DNA from: Paragemmobacter kunshanensis
Lineage (GTDB): Bacteria; Pseudomonadota; Alphaproteobacteria; Rhodobacterales; Rhodobacteraceae
Assembly: GCF_011059185.1 (NCBI RefSeq)
Contig: NZ_JAALFE010000008.1
Location: forward strand, 1-64,000
DNA: 64,000 nt
Direction of reading: 5' to 3'
Shown: piece after piece, positions 53,308 to 62,769 of the stretch
Position numbering within the stretch: position 1 is the first letter of the stretch
Layout: every line of letters begins with the position of its first letter
Notes under the pieces: model-generated
Database searches by the model: none
Told to the model about the DNA's origin: nothing
Seen by the model: only the letters and a program-made list of their open reading frames with translations
Translations under genes and position numbers: made by a program

Positions 53308-54143
53308 TGCGCGCGGGTCTGGTCCAGCTTACGGTTTCGGATGATCCGGCGGCCAACCTGCCGGAAACGCTCGCCCTTGTCCGCGCCGCCGTCGCGGGCG
53401 GGGCGGGCTTCGTGCTGACGCCGGAATGCACCAATGCGCTTTCCTCGAACCGCGCCCGCCAGCGGGCGCTGCTCCGGCACGAGGATGACGATCCCACCCT
53501 CGCCGCCCTGCGGGATGCGGCGGCCGGGGCCGGGATCTGGCTGCTGGCGGGCTCTCTCGGCCTGCTGACCGAGGATGCCGATGGCCGCTTTGCCAACCGC
53601 TCCTTCCTGATCGGCCCGGATGGTGCCATCGCAGCCCGATACGACAAGATCCACATGTTCGATGTGAACGTCTCGGAAACCGAGGTCTACCGCGAATCCT
53701 CGGCCTATCGCCCCGGTACAAGGGCGGTTCTCGCCGATACCCCCTTCGGCCGCATCGGCATGACCGTCTGCTACGACCTGCGCTTTCCCCATCTCTACCG
53801 CCGCCTCGCCAAGGCCGGGGCTGAAATCCTGACCGTGCCCGCCGCCTTCAACCACATCACCGGCGCGGCGCATTGGGAAACCCTGCTCCGCGCCCGCGCC
53901 ATCGAAACCGGCTGCTATGTCCTCGCCCCCGCCCAGACCGGCTTCCACCCGGAACAGGATGGCAAGGGCCGCCGCACTCATGGCCACAGCCTCGCCATCG
54001 CGCCCTGGGGCGAAATCCTGTCGGACGCAGGCACCGAACCGGGCGTCACCTTCGCCGATCTCGATCTGGCCGAGGTCGCCCGTGCCCGCGACCGCATCCC
54101 CTCGCTCTCGCATGACCGCGATTTCACGGGCCCCGATCCATGA
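53307..54143 (+). CDS. Carbon-nitrogen hydrolase (nitrilase superfamily, Nit2-like)
   Basis: A 278-residue nitrilase-fold enzyme with the catalytic Glu in VLTPECTN, Lys in YDKIHMFDV and Cys in VCYDLRFPHLYR. The sequence after each resembles Nit2/omega-amidase and deaminated-glutathione amidase, both plausible beside a glutaredoxin. Which amide it cleaves is not settled. It starts in the stop of grxC (TGATG) and its end overlaps the MarR gene (ATGA). Confidence 0.88.
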   Translation: MRAGLVQLTVSDDPAANLPETLALVRAAVAGGAGFVLTPECTNALSSNRARQRALLRHEDDDPTLAALRDAAAGAGIWLLAGSLGLLTEDADGRFANRSFLIGPDGAIAARYDKIHMFDVNVSETEVYRESSAYRPGTRAVLADTPFGRIGMTVCYDLRFPHLYRRLAKAGAEILTVPAAFNHITGAAHWETLLRARAIETGCYVLAPAQTGFHPEQDGKGRRTHGHSLAIAPWGEILSDAGTEPGVTFADLDLAEVARARDRIPSLSHDRDFTGPDP

Positions 54144-54598
54144 GCCCGCGCGCGCCCGACGAAAAGACCGAAGACATCGCCGTCGCCCTGTTCGGCGAGT
54201 TGTTCATGACGGATCAGCTCGCCCGCAACCGCATCTCCAAGGTGCTGCCCAAGGGGATGGAGCTGTCGCATTTCGGCGTGCTGAACCATCTCGCGCGCGT
54301 GAATGACGAACGCACCCCCGCCCAGCTTGCCCGCGCCTTTCACGTGACGCGCGGGGCCATGACGAACACGCTCACCCGCCTCGAATGGGCGGGCCACATC
54401 CACATCCGCCCCGATTGGGATGATGCCCGCCGCAAGTTCGTGGCGATCAGCCCGGCAGGCCGCTCCGCCCGCGATGCCGCCGTGCAGGCCGTGGCCCCCC
54501 TGATCGCCGAAGTGGTGCAGGCGCTGGGCGCGGATCGCGTCCGCGCCGTGCTGCCTGTCCTGCGCGAGATGCGGACAAGGCTGGAAGGCGAAGGGTAG
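54140..54598 (+). CDS. MarR-family transcriptional regulator
   Basis: A 152-residue winged-helix protein: LSHFGVLNHLARVNDERTPAQLARAFHVTRGAMTNTLTRLEWAGHIHIRPDWDDARRKFVAISPAGRSA is the MarR core with recognition helix and wing. It overlaps the nitrilase gene by 4 bases and ends the grxC-nitrilase-marR unit, so it may sense a product of that pathway. Ligand and operator unknown. Confidence 0.9.
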   Translation: MSPRAPDEKTEDIAVALFGELFMTDQLARNRISKVLPKGMELSHFGVLNHLARVNDERTPAQLARAFHVTRGAMTNTLTRLEWAGHIHIRPDWDDARRKFVAISPAGRSARDAAVQAVAPLIAEVVQALGADRVRAVLPVLREMRTRLEGEG

Positions 54599-54626
54599 GG
54601 TGGGCCAAACCGCTACCCGGCAACGC

Positions 54627-54741
54627 CGCCCCCGGGCCTGACCCGGGACCTCACCCGACACCATCCCAAAAGGCCCCGGCTCAGGCCCGGGGCGCAGGGT
54701 CGCCCCTGAGCACCTTCGGGTAGGGCGGGGTTCACCCCGCC
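54627..54741. repeat. REP-like inverted copies and hairpin between marR and yihY
   Basis: Two copies of a GC-rich element in opposite orientation: CCCGGGCCTGACCCGGG at 54631-54647 and GCCCCGGCTCAGGCCCGG at 54673-54690 share the core CCCGGxTCAGGCCCGGGG (first copy read on the minus strand). Each can fold on itself. A third hairpin, GGCGGGG/CCCCGCC around TTCA, spans 54724-54741. Such elements recur between genes in alphaproteobacteria; this one fills a 198-base gap and could end marR transcription. Confidence 0.6.
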
Positions 54742-54796
54742 ACCCCAAACGAACCCCGCGCTACACATTCTCGCCATCCCCCCCTACATTCCCCCC

Positions 54797-55618
54797 ATGC
54801 GCCTGCCCAACATCCCCACCATCCTCAAGGATCTCTGGCACCTCTCGGATGAGCGGGAGCTTGATCTCATCGCCGCGGGCATCGCCTTCTATGGCTTCCT
54901 CGCCCTCTTTCCCGGCGCGGCGGCGGTGATCGCCATCTGGGGCAGCTTCGCCGATGCCACCCTCATCCGGGAAGAGCTGGAGCTTGCCCGCGACTACCTC
55001 CCCCCCGATTCCTGGACGCTGATCTCGAACCAGGTCGAGGCGCTGCTTGCCGTGCAATCCGGGCTTGGCCTTGCGACGGCGATCTCGCTCTTCCTTGCCC
55101 TCTGGACGGCGCGCGCCTCGGTCGCGGCGCTGATGCGCGGGCTGAACGCCATCCATGGCCTGCCCAACCGCGCCGGGCACTGGCATCACCTGCGCGCGCT
55201 GCTTCTTACCTTCGTGATGGTGGGTCTTGCCATCGCCGCGCTGATGGCCGCCGTCGTGGGCCCGCTTGTCCTGTCCTTCTTCCCGCTGGGGGCCTTCGCC
55301 ACGATCGCGCTGGAAGGCGTGCAGCTTGCCGTCAGCCTGCTGATCGTCGTCCTCGGCGTGGCGCTGATCTATCGCCTCGGGCTGAACCGCCAGATCAACC
55401 ACCCGCTCTTCACGCGGGGCATCCTCGTGGCGGTCCTCATCTGGATCGCCGCCTCGCGCGGGCTGGTCATCTATCTGGCCAATTTCGATACCTACAACCG
55501 CATCTACGGCTCCATCGGGGCGGTGGCCGCGCTGCTTGTCTGGCTTTACCTGTCGGGCTACGCGATTCTGCTTGGCGCGGCGGTCGATGCCTCGCGCGCC
55601 AAGCGGGGGCTGTCCTAG
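54797..55618 (+). CDS. YihY/virulence factor BrkB family membrane protein
   Basis: A 273-residue inner membrane protein with six or so hydrophobic segments and the family's hallmark start: LIAAGIAFYGFLALFPGAAAVIAIWG, then LWTARASVAALMRGLNAIHG and SIGAVAALLVWLYLSGYAILLGAAVDA at the end. Often misnamed ribonuclease BN. No good ribosome site precedes ATG 54797. The stop meets the convergent tamB stop with a 4-base overlap. Confidence 0.9.
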   Translation: MRLPNIPTILKDLWHLSDERELDLIAAGIAFYGFLALFPGAAAVIAIWGSFADATLIREELELARDYLPPDSWTLISNQVEALLAVQSGLGLATAISLFLALWTARASVAALMRGLNAIHGLPNRAGHWHHLRALLLTFVMVGLAIAALMAAVVGPLVLSFFPLGAFATIALEGVQLAVSLLIVVLGVALIYRLGLNRQINHPLFTRGILVAVLIWIAASRGLVIYLANFDTYNRIYGSIGAVAALLVWLYLSGYAILLGAAVDASRAKRGLS

Positions 55619-58600
55619 TAGTCCTTCTCGAAGAAGATCCCCAAGCCTGCCCCGCCCGCCGATCCGGTGCTGCCCCGCACGGTGACCGAATCGCTCAGAT
55701 CCAGGTTCAGGTTGATCTGGCTTTGCCCCTGATCATCCACCTCCACCTCGGAATAAAGGTTCTCGGTCAGGTATTTCCCCGCCCGCAGCGTGGCCCCGCC
55801 ATTCGCGCCCGTCTGCACATCCAGATCATCCAGACCAAAGCCCTGCCGCAGCCGCCCCACGATCCCCACGCCGCCACGCCCTGCCAGCGTCGCCACCGCA
55901 TTGGCCAGTTGCGCCGCCTGCAGGGCGGACAGCGTCTCGATCCCGCGCCCGAACAGCAGCCGCGACAGCACCTCTTCCTCGGGAAGTTCCGGGCTGGAAC
56001 GGAAACTCACCACTGGCTCTGTCGCCGGCCCGTCAATGCGGATGAAACTTGTCACCCCATCGCTTTCATTCGACGCCGCCACCGCCACCATCGGCACGAA
56101 ATCCCCCTCCAGCGTCAGCGTCGCCTCGCTCAGGTCCAGCCGCTTGCCCAGAATGTCCAGCCGCCCCCGGATCAGGTTGAACGCCCCCGAAGGCACCACC
56201 GCCGCCGTCGTGCCGCCCAGCCGCAACGCGCCGCCCAGTTCCGCATCCAGCCCCCGGCCCCGGACATAGATCTGCGACGGGGCAGAGATCAGCAGGTCAA
56301 TCCCGATAGGCCGCGCAGCGCCGCCACCCCCGCCGCCCCCGGACCCATCGTTCAGCATCCCGGCCCGCGCCCGCGTGGCGCGCACATCGGCAGGTTCGTT
56401 CACATGGCGCAGCCCCGCGATATCCGCAGCACCCCCTAACCCGGTCGAAGGGATCTGAATTTCCGTCCCGCTCAGGGTGATCTGCCCCGCCACCTGCCCG
56501 CCGCCCGCCATCGGCCCGCGCAGGGTGATCTCGCCATTCGCCGTGGTCTGAAACAGTTGCGGATCGCGCAGCACCGCCCCGCGCAGCCCCACCCGCAGAT
56601 CGGCCGGGAAAGGCGCGGCAAGGCCAAGGCTGCCGCCCAGATCCAGCCGCCCGCCGCTGGTCAGCGCGGCACCGCCCGAAATCTGCGCCCGGCTGTTGGC
56701 CAGATCTGCCGTCACCGTCACATCCTCCAGCGCGAAGAACAGGTTCGGGTCCGCGATCCGCCCCCCGCTCAGCCCCACCCGCCCCGAAAGCGACGACAGC
56801 GCGAAAGGCCCCCGCAGCCCCAGATCGAAGCGCACAGGCCCGGAAATCAACTGCCCCGGCAAGAATGCATTGGCCAGCCCCGCCTGCGCCGCCCCCGCGA
56901 TGCGCAGATCGCCGCCCGATCCATCGCCCCGCAGCAGCCCCGTCACCCGCGCGTCGATGCCGCCCGGGCCTTGCCCGCGCAGGTTCAGGTCATAGCCCTG
57001 CGCCCCGCCGGTCGCCGTGCCGCCAATCGTCAGTGCGCCGGGAAACTCCGGCAGCAGCAAGGCCAGATCCGCCAGCCGCGCCGAAAGCTCCAGCCGCCGC
57101 GCGGCATCCCCCGTCACGCTCGCCTGCACCTGCGGATTGCGAAGCTCGGCCCGGTTCAGCACGCCCGCGCCATCCGCCAGCGACAGGTCTACCGCCAGCA
57201 CGGTCTGCCCGCGCAGCAGCCGGTCCGCCTCGGCCTGCCCGATGGCCAGATCGCGCCCCGTGCCCTCCAGCGTCACCCGCGCGCCCTCCGCCGCGCCCTG
57301 ATAGCGCAGCGTCCCGTCCAGCGCGCCGCGATAGGCCCCGCCCATGGCCGACAGATCGCTGAAATCCAGCCGCGCGGTCACGTCGCTTGCCCCGCTGCTG
57401 ATCGTGCCGCGCGCCTCGGCCCGCAGGCTCTGCGCCGTCACGCTCAACTCGCGCAACTCGGTTCCCGTCTCCGTCCGTGCGGCAGAAAGGTCGATCCGCG
57501 ATTGCCCGCGCAACAGCCCGTCCACCTCGGCCTGCGCAATCGCCACATCCGTCCCGGTCAGCGCGGCCTCTATGTCAAAGGCCCCCGATAGCGGGCTTCC
57601 GCTCCCCGAAACCGTCAGTGCCGCCGCCCCCGCCAAAGGCCGCCCCGCCAGCGCCGACAGCCGCGAAAGGTCCTCCATCCGCGCCTCGCCCGCCCCCGAA
57701 ACCGTCAGCGCTGATTGAAGCCCCTCGATCACCGCGCGGCCCGTCAGGCCATAATCGGCCCCCTCCAGCACGATCCGCGGCAGCCGCAGCCCATCGCCCC
57801 CCTGCCGCCAGGACAGCACCACCTGCCCCGTCACATCCCGCCCCAGCGCCGCCGCCACGCCGGCATCCTCCGGCACCACGCCCTCGCCCGCGAAATCCAG
57901 CGTCGCGCCCAGATGCGCCGCGCCGTCGCGCTGCCAGATCCGCCCCGATCCGCGCAGCGCCAGCCGATCCGCGGCCAGCCCCGCCCGGTCCAGCCCGGCG
58001 ATCACCACATCGCCCGTCCAGCCCTCGCCCGCCGCCCGGTCATAGGCCAGCGACAGATCGACGGATCGCACCCGCGTCCGATCCGCCCCCGACAGCGGCA
58101 GCAGCACCGGCGTTCCATCCGCCAGCCCGATCCGCCCTTGCAGATCAAAGGCCAGCGGCAGCCCATCCGCCCCCAGCGTCGCCTCCCCCGCAAGATCCAG
58201 CGCCTGCGCATCCATGGCAAGTGTCCGCAGCCGCAGCACCCCCTCGGCCGACCGTTCCCCCACCGCCTTCAGCGCGATCCGGTCGCCGAAGAAATCCGCA
58301 TATTCCGGCATCCACAGCGGCGCGAGGTCGCCCGCCAGATCCACGTCGAACCCCTGCGCCCCGCCCTCGGCCCCCAGCAGTTCCACCGTGCCTGCCAGCC
58401 GCTCCTGCCCATCCGTCTGCAAGCCCACCGTCGCCACGAAATCGGCAATCGGCCCGTCGCCCTGCACGGCCAGCCGCGCCTCTGGCGCCCCCGGAATGCC
58501 CAGCTTCGTCACCGCGATGCCCCCGGCCTCTTCCTCGGCCAGCAGATCCAGCAGGAACTGCCCGGTCTCATTGGCATAGGCCGCCGTCAGCGCCAGCCGC

Positions 58601-59133
58601 CCCGCAGGCCCCTGATCCGTCCGCTCCAGCACCAGCGCCGTGCGCCCCTCGCCGCCTGCCAGTTCGGCGCTTGCCTCCAGCCGCCCTTCCAGCGCCTCGC
58701 CCAGAACGGCCTCGCCCAGAACGATCCGGTCCGCCGCCAGCCGCCCGATGGAAATCGACACCGGCAGATCGGGCAGCGCAAAGCCCCCCGCTTCCGGCGA
58801 AGGCGCGCTTTCCCCGGCCTCCGGCACCCGCACCAGCACGATCTCCCGCGCCGAAAGCTCGGCCACCTCCACCACCCCGCGCAGCAGGGCAGACCGGCTC
58901 CAGTCCAGCACCACCCCGTCCAGCGTGATCCAGATCCCGTCCTCATCGGCAATCGTCAGCCGCTCGATCGTGGCCCGCGACGACAGCGCCCCTTCAAAGC
59001 CGGTGATCACCACCGCCCGCCCGGCCCCGGAAAGATTGTCCTCCAGAAGCGCGGTCAGATAGCCCCGGTCATCCTCCTGCGCCACGGCGGCCAGCGGCAG
59101 GGAACACAGCGCAAGTGCAGGCCATATCCGCAT
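55615..59133 (-). CDS. tamB: Translocation and assembly module protein TamB
   Basis: TamB spans the periplasm and works with TamA in outer-membrane protein insertion and lipid transport. The 1172-residue protein has an N-terminal signal/anchor (MRIWPALALCSLPLAAVA) and long runs of beta-strand repeats of the DUF490 type (repeated G-x-A-D-x-L patterns) that form a hydrophobic groove; the DUF490 C-terminal domain ends with VEVDDQGQSQINLNLDLSDSVTVRGS and a terminal aromatic-rich tail FFEKDY. It starts in the stop codon of tamA (TGATG) and ends against yihY. Confidence 0.95.
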   Translation of the reverse strand: MRIWPALALCSLPLAAVAQEDDRGYLTALLEDNLSGAGRAVVITGFEGALSSRATIERLTIADEDGIWITLDGVVLDWSRSALLRGVVEVAELSAREIVLVRVPEAGESAPSPEAGGFALPDLPVSISIGRLAADRIVLGEAVLGEALEGRLEASAELAGGEGRTALVLERTDQGPAGRLALTAAYANETGQFLLDLLAEEEAGGIAVTKLGIPGAPEARLAVQGDGPIADFVATVGLQTDGQERLAGTVELLGAEGGAQGFDVDLAGDLAPLWMPEYADFFGDRIALKAVGERSAEGVLRLRTLAMDAQALDLAGEATLGADGLPLAFDLQGRIGLADGTPVLLPLSGADRTRVRSVDLSLAYDRAAGEGWTGDVVIAGLDRAGLAADRLALRGSGRIWQRDGAAHLGATLDFAGEGVVPEDAGVAAALGRDVTGQVVLSWRQGGDGLRLPRIVLEGADYGLTGRAVIEGLQSALTVSGAGEARMEDLSRLSALAGRPLAGAAALTVSGSGSPLSGAFDIEAALTGTDVAIAQAEVDGLLRGQSRIDLSAARTETGTELRELSVTAQSLRAEARGTISSGASDVTARLDFSDLSAMGGAYRGALDGTLRYQGAAEGARVTLEGTGRDLAIGQAEADRLLRGQTVLAVDLSLADGAGVLNRAELRNPQVQASVTGDAARRLELSARLADLALLLPEFPGALTIGGTATGGAQGYDLNLRGQGPGGIDARVTGLLRGDGSGGDLRIAGAAQAGLANAFLPGQLISGPVRFDLGLRGPFALSSLSGRVGLSGGRIADPNLFFALEDVTVTADLANSRAQISGGAALTSGGRLDLGGSLGLAAPFPADLRVGLRGAVLRDPQLFQTTANGEITLRGPMAGGGQVAGQITLSGTEIQIPSTGLGGAADIAGLRHVNEPADVRATRARAGMLNDGSGGGGGGGAARPIGIDLLISAPSQIYVRGRGLDAELGGALRLGGTTAAVVPSGAFNLIRGRLDILGKRLDLSEATLTLEGDFVPMVAVAASNESDGVTSFIRIDGPATEPVVSFRSSPELPEEEVLSRLLFGRGIETLSALQAAQLANAVATLAGRGGVGIVGRLRQGFGLDDLDVQTGANGGATLRAGKYLTENLYSEVEVDDQGQSQINLNLDLSDSVTVRGSTGSAGGAGLGIFFEKDY

Positions 59134-60953
59134 CAGAAAGCCTGCCCCAGTCCCACATAGATCTGCAGCCCGTCCCCGGTCGTCCCGCCCACCGGCATGG
59201 CCAGGTCCAGCCGGATCGGCCCGAACCCGGTATCATAGCGCAGGCCCAACCCCGCCCCCGAATGCCAGTCCCCGGCGGTGCCGAAGAAATCCCCCACGTC
59301 GATCCGCCCGGCATCGAAAAAGCCCACCACGCCGATGGCATCCGTCACCTTGGCCCGCGCCTCAAGCTGGGCGCCGATGAAATGCGTGCCGCCGATCTTG
59401 GGCGACAGCAGCCCCCGCGTCACATTCACGCCCAGCGATTGATAGGGCTGCCCCCGCACCGTACCGCCGCCACCACTGTAGAACAGATCGTCGCGCGGCG
59501 TGGCCAGCAGGCTCGATCCCGTGACCATGCCCAGTTGCAGCCGCCCCGCCAGAACAAAGCGATCCTCTGCCCCAAGGCCCAGATAGGCCCGCGCGTCCAG
59601 CGTGCTGCGGATGCCGCTGCCGGTGGTGCCAAAGCCGAAGAAGGGCTTCACCTCGCCATCCAGGTAATAGCCCGACGTGGCATCCGTCTTGTCGTTCCGC
59701 CTGTCCAGCGTCACCCCGATGGGCACCGATACATTGCGGAACAGGAAATCATCCACAAGGTCGCGGCCATTGGCATATTCATAGTCGAACCCGATCCGCC
59801 CGGTCAGGTTGTCGCTGAAATAATGCGTCAGGCCCAGCCCCAGCGTCGCCACATCGGCCTGGAAATCCTCTTCGTCCAGATGGCCGATCTCGGCGGCAAA
59901 GCCCAGCGTCGTATCGGGGGTCAGCGTGGCCGGGCGATCCAGCGTCAGGCCCAGCTTGTAGTCGATCCCGCTGTTCTGCGCGCCGATATTGGCAATCTCT
60001 CCATCCACGCGCAGCCGCTCTGCCCCGCCCAGCAGGTTGCGGTGCAGCCAGTAGCCCGAAAGCGACAGCCCATCCTGACTGGCGATCTCGGCACCAAGGC
60101 TGAACCGGCGCGGCTTCTCTTCCACCACCGTGGCGGTGATCGGCAGAAGATCGGGGGAAAGCACCTCGCCCTCGGCCAGGGTCACCGATTTGAACACGCC
60201 GGTCCGGCGCAGGCGGTTCGCCGCACGGTCCAGTTCCTCGGGCGAGAAGACCTCGCCCTCGGGCAGGCCCGCGATCTTGACGATCCGCCGTTCCCGCATC
60301 CGCGCCTCGCCCTCTACGGCCAGGGGCCCGAACCGCAGGCGCGGCCCCGGCTCCAGCGCGATCCGCGCGGCAAGCGTCGCGTCGCGGTGATCGGCGGTCA
60401 CCTCCTGCCCGGCGATCCCAGCCTTGGCATGGCCCGCATCGCGCCAGCCCGCCACCCCCGCCGCCGCCGCATCCCGCACCGTGCCCGAAAGGGCAGGCTG
60501 GCCGATGACAAAGCCGCGCGGCAACTCGGTTCCCGCCGCAAGCGGTGCCACCCGCGCTTCGGAAAAGCGGAAGGCAGGGCCGGGCTCTACCCGCACCTCG
60601 ATCACATTGATCCGCGCGGGGGCATCCAGTGGCGCGATGCCCGCCGCCTCGCGCCCGTCGATCCGGATGCTGATCACCCCCGAATAATGGCCCGCCGCAT
60701 AAAGCGTGCCCAGCAGCCGCCCGTATTCCGCCCGTGCTGCCGCGAACAGGTCTTGCGCGTCTTCCTGCCCGTCCAGTTCCGAAGACATCAGCAGCGACGC
60801 CCCCTTCAGCGCGGCCAGCAGGTCCTTGTCGGCCCCTGGTGCCTGAAACTCCAGCCGATCCAGCGCCTGCCCGGGCCCGGCCAGAACGGCCAGCGCCGCC
60901 GCCGCCGCGAAAACCCTGCGGCGGGGCAAAAGTCGGGTGAAACGGGTGATCAT
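59133..60953 (-). CDS. tamA: Outer-membrane assembly protein TamA (BamA/Omp85 family)
   Basis: A 606-residue Omp85 protein: a signal peptide (residues 1-28), three POTRA-like domains (ARINVIEVRVEPGPAFRFSEARVAPL, LEPGPRLRFGPLAVEGEARMRERRI) and a C-terminal 16-strand barrel ending in Phe (YVGLGQAF), as outer-membrane insertion requires. The conserved barrel motif GGGGTVRGQPYQSLG matches the family's (V/I)RGY-type loop. GGAGGA lies ahead of ATG 60953. It is first in the tamA-tamB operon. Confidence 0.95.
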   Translation of the reverse strand: MITRFTRLLPRRRVFAAAAALAVLAGPGQALDRLEFQAPGADKDLLAALKGASLLMSSELDGQEDAQDLFAAARAEYGRLLGTLYAAGHYSGVISIRIDGREAAGIAPLDAPARINVIEVRVEPGPAFRFSEARVAPLAAGTELPRGFVIGQPALSGTVRDAAAAGVAGWRDAGHAKAGIAGQEVTADHRDATLAARIALEPGPRLRFGPLAVEGEARMRERRIVKIAGLPEGEVFSPEELDRAANRLRRTGVFKSVTLAEGEVLSPDLLPITATVVEEKPRRFSLGAEIASQDGLSLSGYWLHRNLLGGAERLRVDGEIANIGAQNSGIDYKLGLTLDRPATLTPDTTLGFAAEIGHLDEEDFQADVATLGLGLTHYFSDNLTGRIGFDYEYANGRDLVDDFLFRNVSVPIGVTLDRRNDKTDATSGYYLDGEVKPFFGFGTTGSGIRSTLDARAYLGLGAEDRFVLAGRLQLGMVTGSSLLATPRDDLFYSGGGGTVRGQPYQSLGVNVTRGLLSPKIGGTHFIGAQLEARAKVTDAIGVVGFFDAGRIDVGDFFGTAGDWHSGAGLGLRYDTGFGPIRLDLAMPVGGTTGDGLQIYVGLGQAF

Positions 60954-61257
60954 CTATCCTCCGGGCGCAATGTTAAGACTATTGCAACTCCCCCCCGGCG
61001 ACGCAATCGCCCTGCCGATCACACTGCCGAAATCCGCCGGATCGCAGGGATGGTGTCGCAGCCGAATCGCGGCATGCCGGGTTGGCCCCGCCAAGGGCGG
61101 CCCGAACCGCCCCCGCGGATCGCTGAAGTTTCCGATTTGCGTTAACCTTGTCGCGCAACTGCCGTTCCGGCGGCCTGCGCATCCTGCCCCTGTGTACCGT
61201 TGTGCATACGCCCTGCTGCACTGGCTGTCTGCACCGGCTGTGGCATCGCCTTTCGGC
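60954..61257. other. 304-base gap between tamA and the ROK gene
   Basis: No gene found on either strand. The tamA ribosome site GGAGGA lies at its left end. Read leftward, a weak TTGCGT-N16-AATAGT combination might be the tamA promoter. The right half holds no clear terminator for the ROK gene. Nothing else recognisable. Confidence 0.4.
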
Positions 61258-62535
61258 CTATTGCGCCGCGATCTCGCGCGCCGGAACCAGCAGCCCCTCG
61301 CTTACAAAGGACAGGGCCAGCGCCGCCGCCCCATGCGCCCAAAGCAGATCGCCCCAGGCGTGAATCTCGATCGGCGCGCGGGGGCGGCCGGTCTGGATCG
61401 CCAGCATCTCCATCTCGGCCAGCGTTTCCTGCGCGTAGAGGTAATCATAGCGCATCCGTTCCCCCGACAGGATGATCAGCGCCGGGTCGAACAGGTTGAT
61501 CACATTGGACAATCCCACCGCCAGATAGCGCCCCGCCCGGCGGAATATCGACCGCGCCGCCGTGTTCCCGGCCTTGGCATGGTCATAAAGGCTCTCCAGC
61601 AGGACGCTGATCGACTGCCCCTCGCGATGCGTCCAGTTCAGCGCCGTCGTCGCCTCGCGCGCAAGGGCATAGTCGGCGATATAGGCCTCAAGGCAGCCCC
61701 GCTGCCCGCAGCGGCACAGCGCGCCGTCCAGTTGCACCTTGGTATGGCCCAATTCCATGCCAAGCCCTTGTGCGCCCCTGTAAATCCGGTGGTTGATGAC
61801 ATAGCCCATCCCCACCCCATGCTCGATGGTGACCACCGCGAAATCCGCCAATCCGCGCCCGGCGCCGAACCACAGTTCCGCCAGCGTCACAAGGTTTGCG
61901 TCATTGTCGATCACCACCGGCAGGCCCAACCGCGCCTGCGAAACGGCGGCCAGCGGAACGGCCCGCTCGCTCAGGACAGAGGACCACATCACCATCCCGG
62001 AAACCGAATCCACAAAACCCGGAACCCCGATCCCCACCGCCGAAAGCGCCGCGCGCGGCAGCCCCGCCTTGGCGCAGACGCGATCCAGCAGCGTTTCGAT
62101 GGCCGACAGGATCTCGGTCATCGACATCGGCCCGGGGCGGCGCGGGATCACGTCATCGGCGATCAGATTTCCTGCGAAATCAACGATAACGGCGGTATGT
62201 TCGCGATCCGACAGCTTCATCCCCGCGACGCGATGCGCATTGGCCCGCACGCCCAGCGAAACCGCCGGGCGGCCGCGCCCCTGATCCCCGTCGCGCGGCG
62301 CGGCAACCTCTTCGATCAACCCCGCCTCGATCAGTTCCTGCGTGATCGTCGTCACCGAAGCCGGGCTGACACCCAGATCCTTGGCCACCTGCACCCGGGG
62401 AATCAGCCCCGCCGCACGAACCCTCTCGAACACCTGCTGCCGCAGCGGGCGCAGCGTATCGGACAGGGGCGGAATCAACGGCCCACACCCCCGCCGCGCC
62501 TCCCCCATCTCCTCCGTCGGCCCCTTGGACAGCAT
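61258..62535 (-). CDS. ROK-family transcriptional regulator, probable xylose repressor (XylR-type)
   Basis: An N-terminal winged helix (LRQQVFERVRAAGLIPRVQVAKDLGVSPASVTTITQELIEAGLI) precedes a ROK sugar-kinase-like domain: VIDNDANLVTLAELWFGAGRGL, the zinc-binding LGHTKVQLDGALCRCGQRGCLEAYI, and a C-terminal SVIDL-like ROK core. It lies opposite xylF, so it most likely represses the xylose operon until xylose binds. The start is uncertain: 62577 gives the longest protein (439 residues), 62535 has GGGGA well spaced upstream (425 residues) and is used here, and 62508 is also possible. Confidence 0.85.
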   Translation of the reverse strand: MLSKGPTEEMGEARRGCGPLIPPLSDTLRPLRQQVFERVRAAGLIPRVQVAKDLGVSPASVTTITQELIEAGLIEEVAAPRDGDQGRGRPAVSLGVRANAHRVAGMKLSDREHTAVIVDFAGNLIADDVIPRRPGPMSMTEILSAIETLLDRVCAKAGLPRAALSAVGIGVPGFVDSVSGMVMWSSVLSERAVPLAAVSQARLGLPVVIDNDANLVTLAELWFGAGRGLADFAVVTIEHGVGMGYVINHRIYRGAQGLGMELGHTKVQLDGALCRCGQRGCLEAYIADYALAREATTALNWTHREGQSISVLLESLYDHAKAGNTAARSIFRRAGRYLAVGLSNVINLFDPALIILSGERMRYDYLYAQETLAEMEMLAIQTGRPRAPIEIHAWGDLLWAHGAAALALSFVSEGLLVPAREIAAQ

Positions 62536-62671
62536 TTCTTTGGTCCCCGAATAAAAAATCGGCAGAAACTCTGCCATACCTAGGTTAAGCGTCCGTTAGC
62601 AGAGCGGAAATTGCTGCGCTGCCGCATGAGATTGCCATTTTCCCGGGCAGTTCATGTTTCTCTCACCAAAT

Positions 62672-62692
62672 TTATTTTGACAACTGAAATTA
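62672..62692. promoter_or_regulatory. Candidate ROK operator overlapping xylF promoter -35 region
   Basis: TTATTT-N9-AAATTA (62672-62692) resembles the NagC/Mlc-type ROK operator TTATTT-N9-AAATAA except for one base. A TTGACA hexamer at 62677-62682 lies within it; no good -10 hexamer at 16-18 bases is seen. A short inverted repeat CTGAA/TTCAG at 62684-62697 overlaps the right arm. Confidence 0.45.
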
Positions 62693-62769
62693 TTCAGGCC
62701 AGTTTTCGCCCGTGCCGACGAATCTGTCGGACCGGCCATACGCTGGCCGCATCCATAGGGAGGATAACA

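Noticed and set aside
54338-54351. TTTCACGTGAC in the MarR gene, similar to parS
   Set aside because: Several mismatches in the right arm and far from the parAB region.
57715-59160. Long plus-strand frames opposite tamB
   Set aside because: Pro/Arg/Gln-rich antisense shadows typical of high-GC DNA.
60937-62583. Long plus-strand frame across the tamA-ROK gap and through the ROK gene
   Set aside because: Arg/Pro/His-rich shadow of the ROK gene with no domain and no ribosome site.
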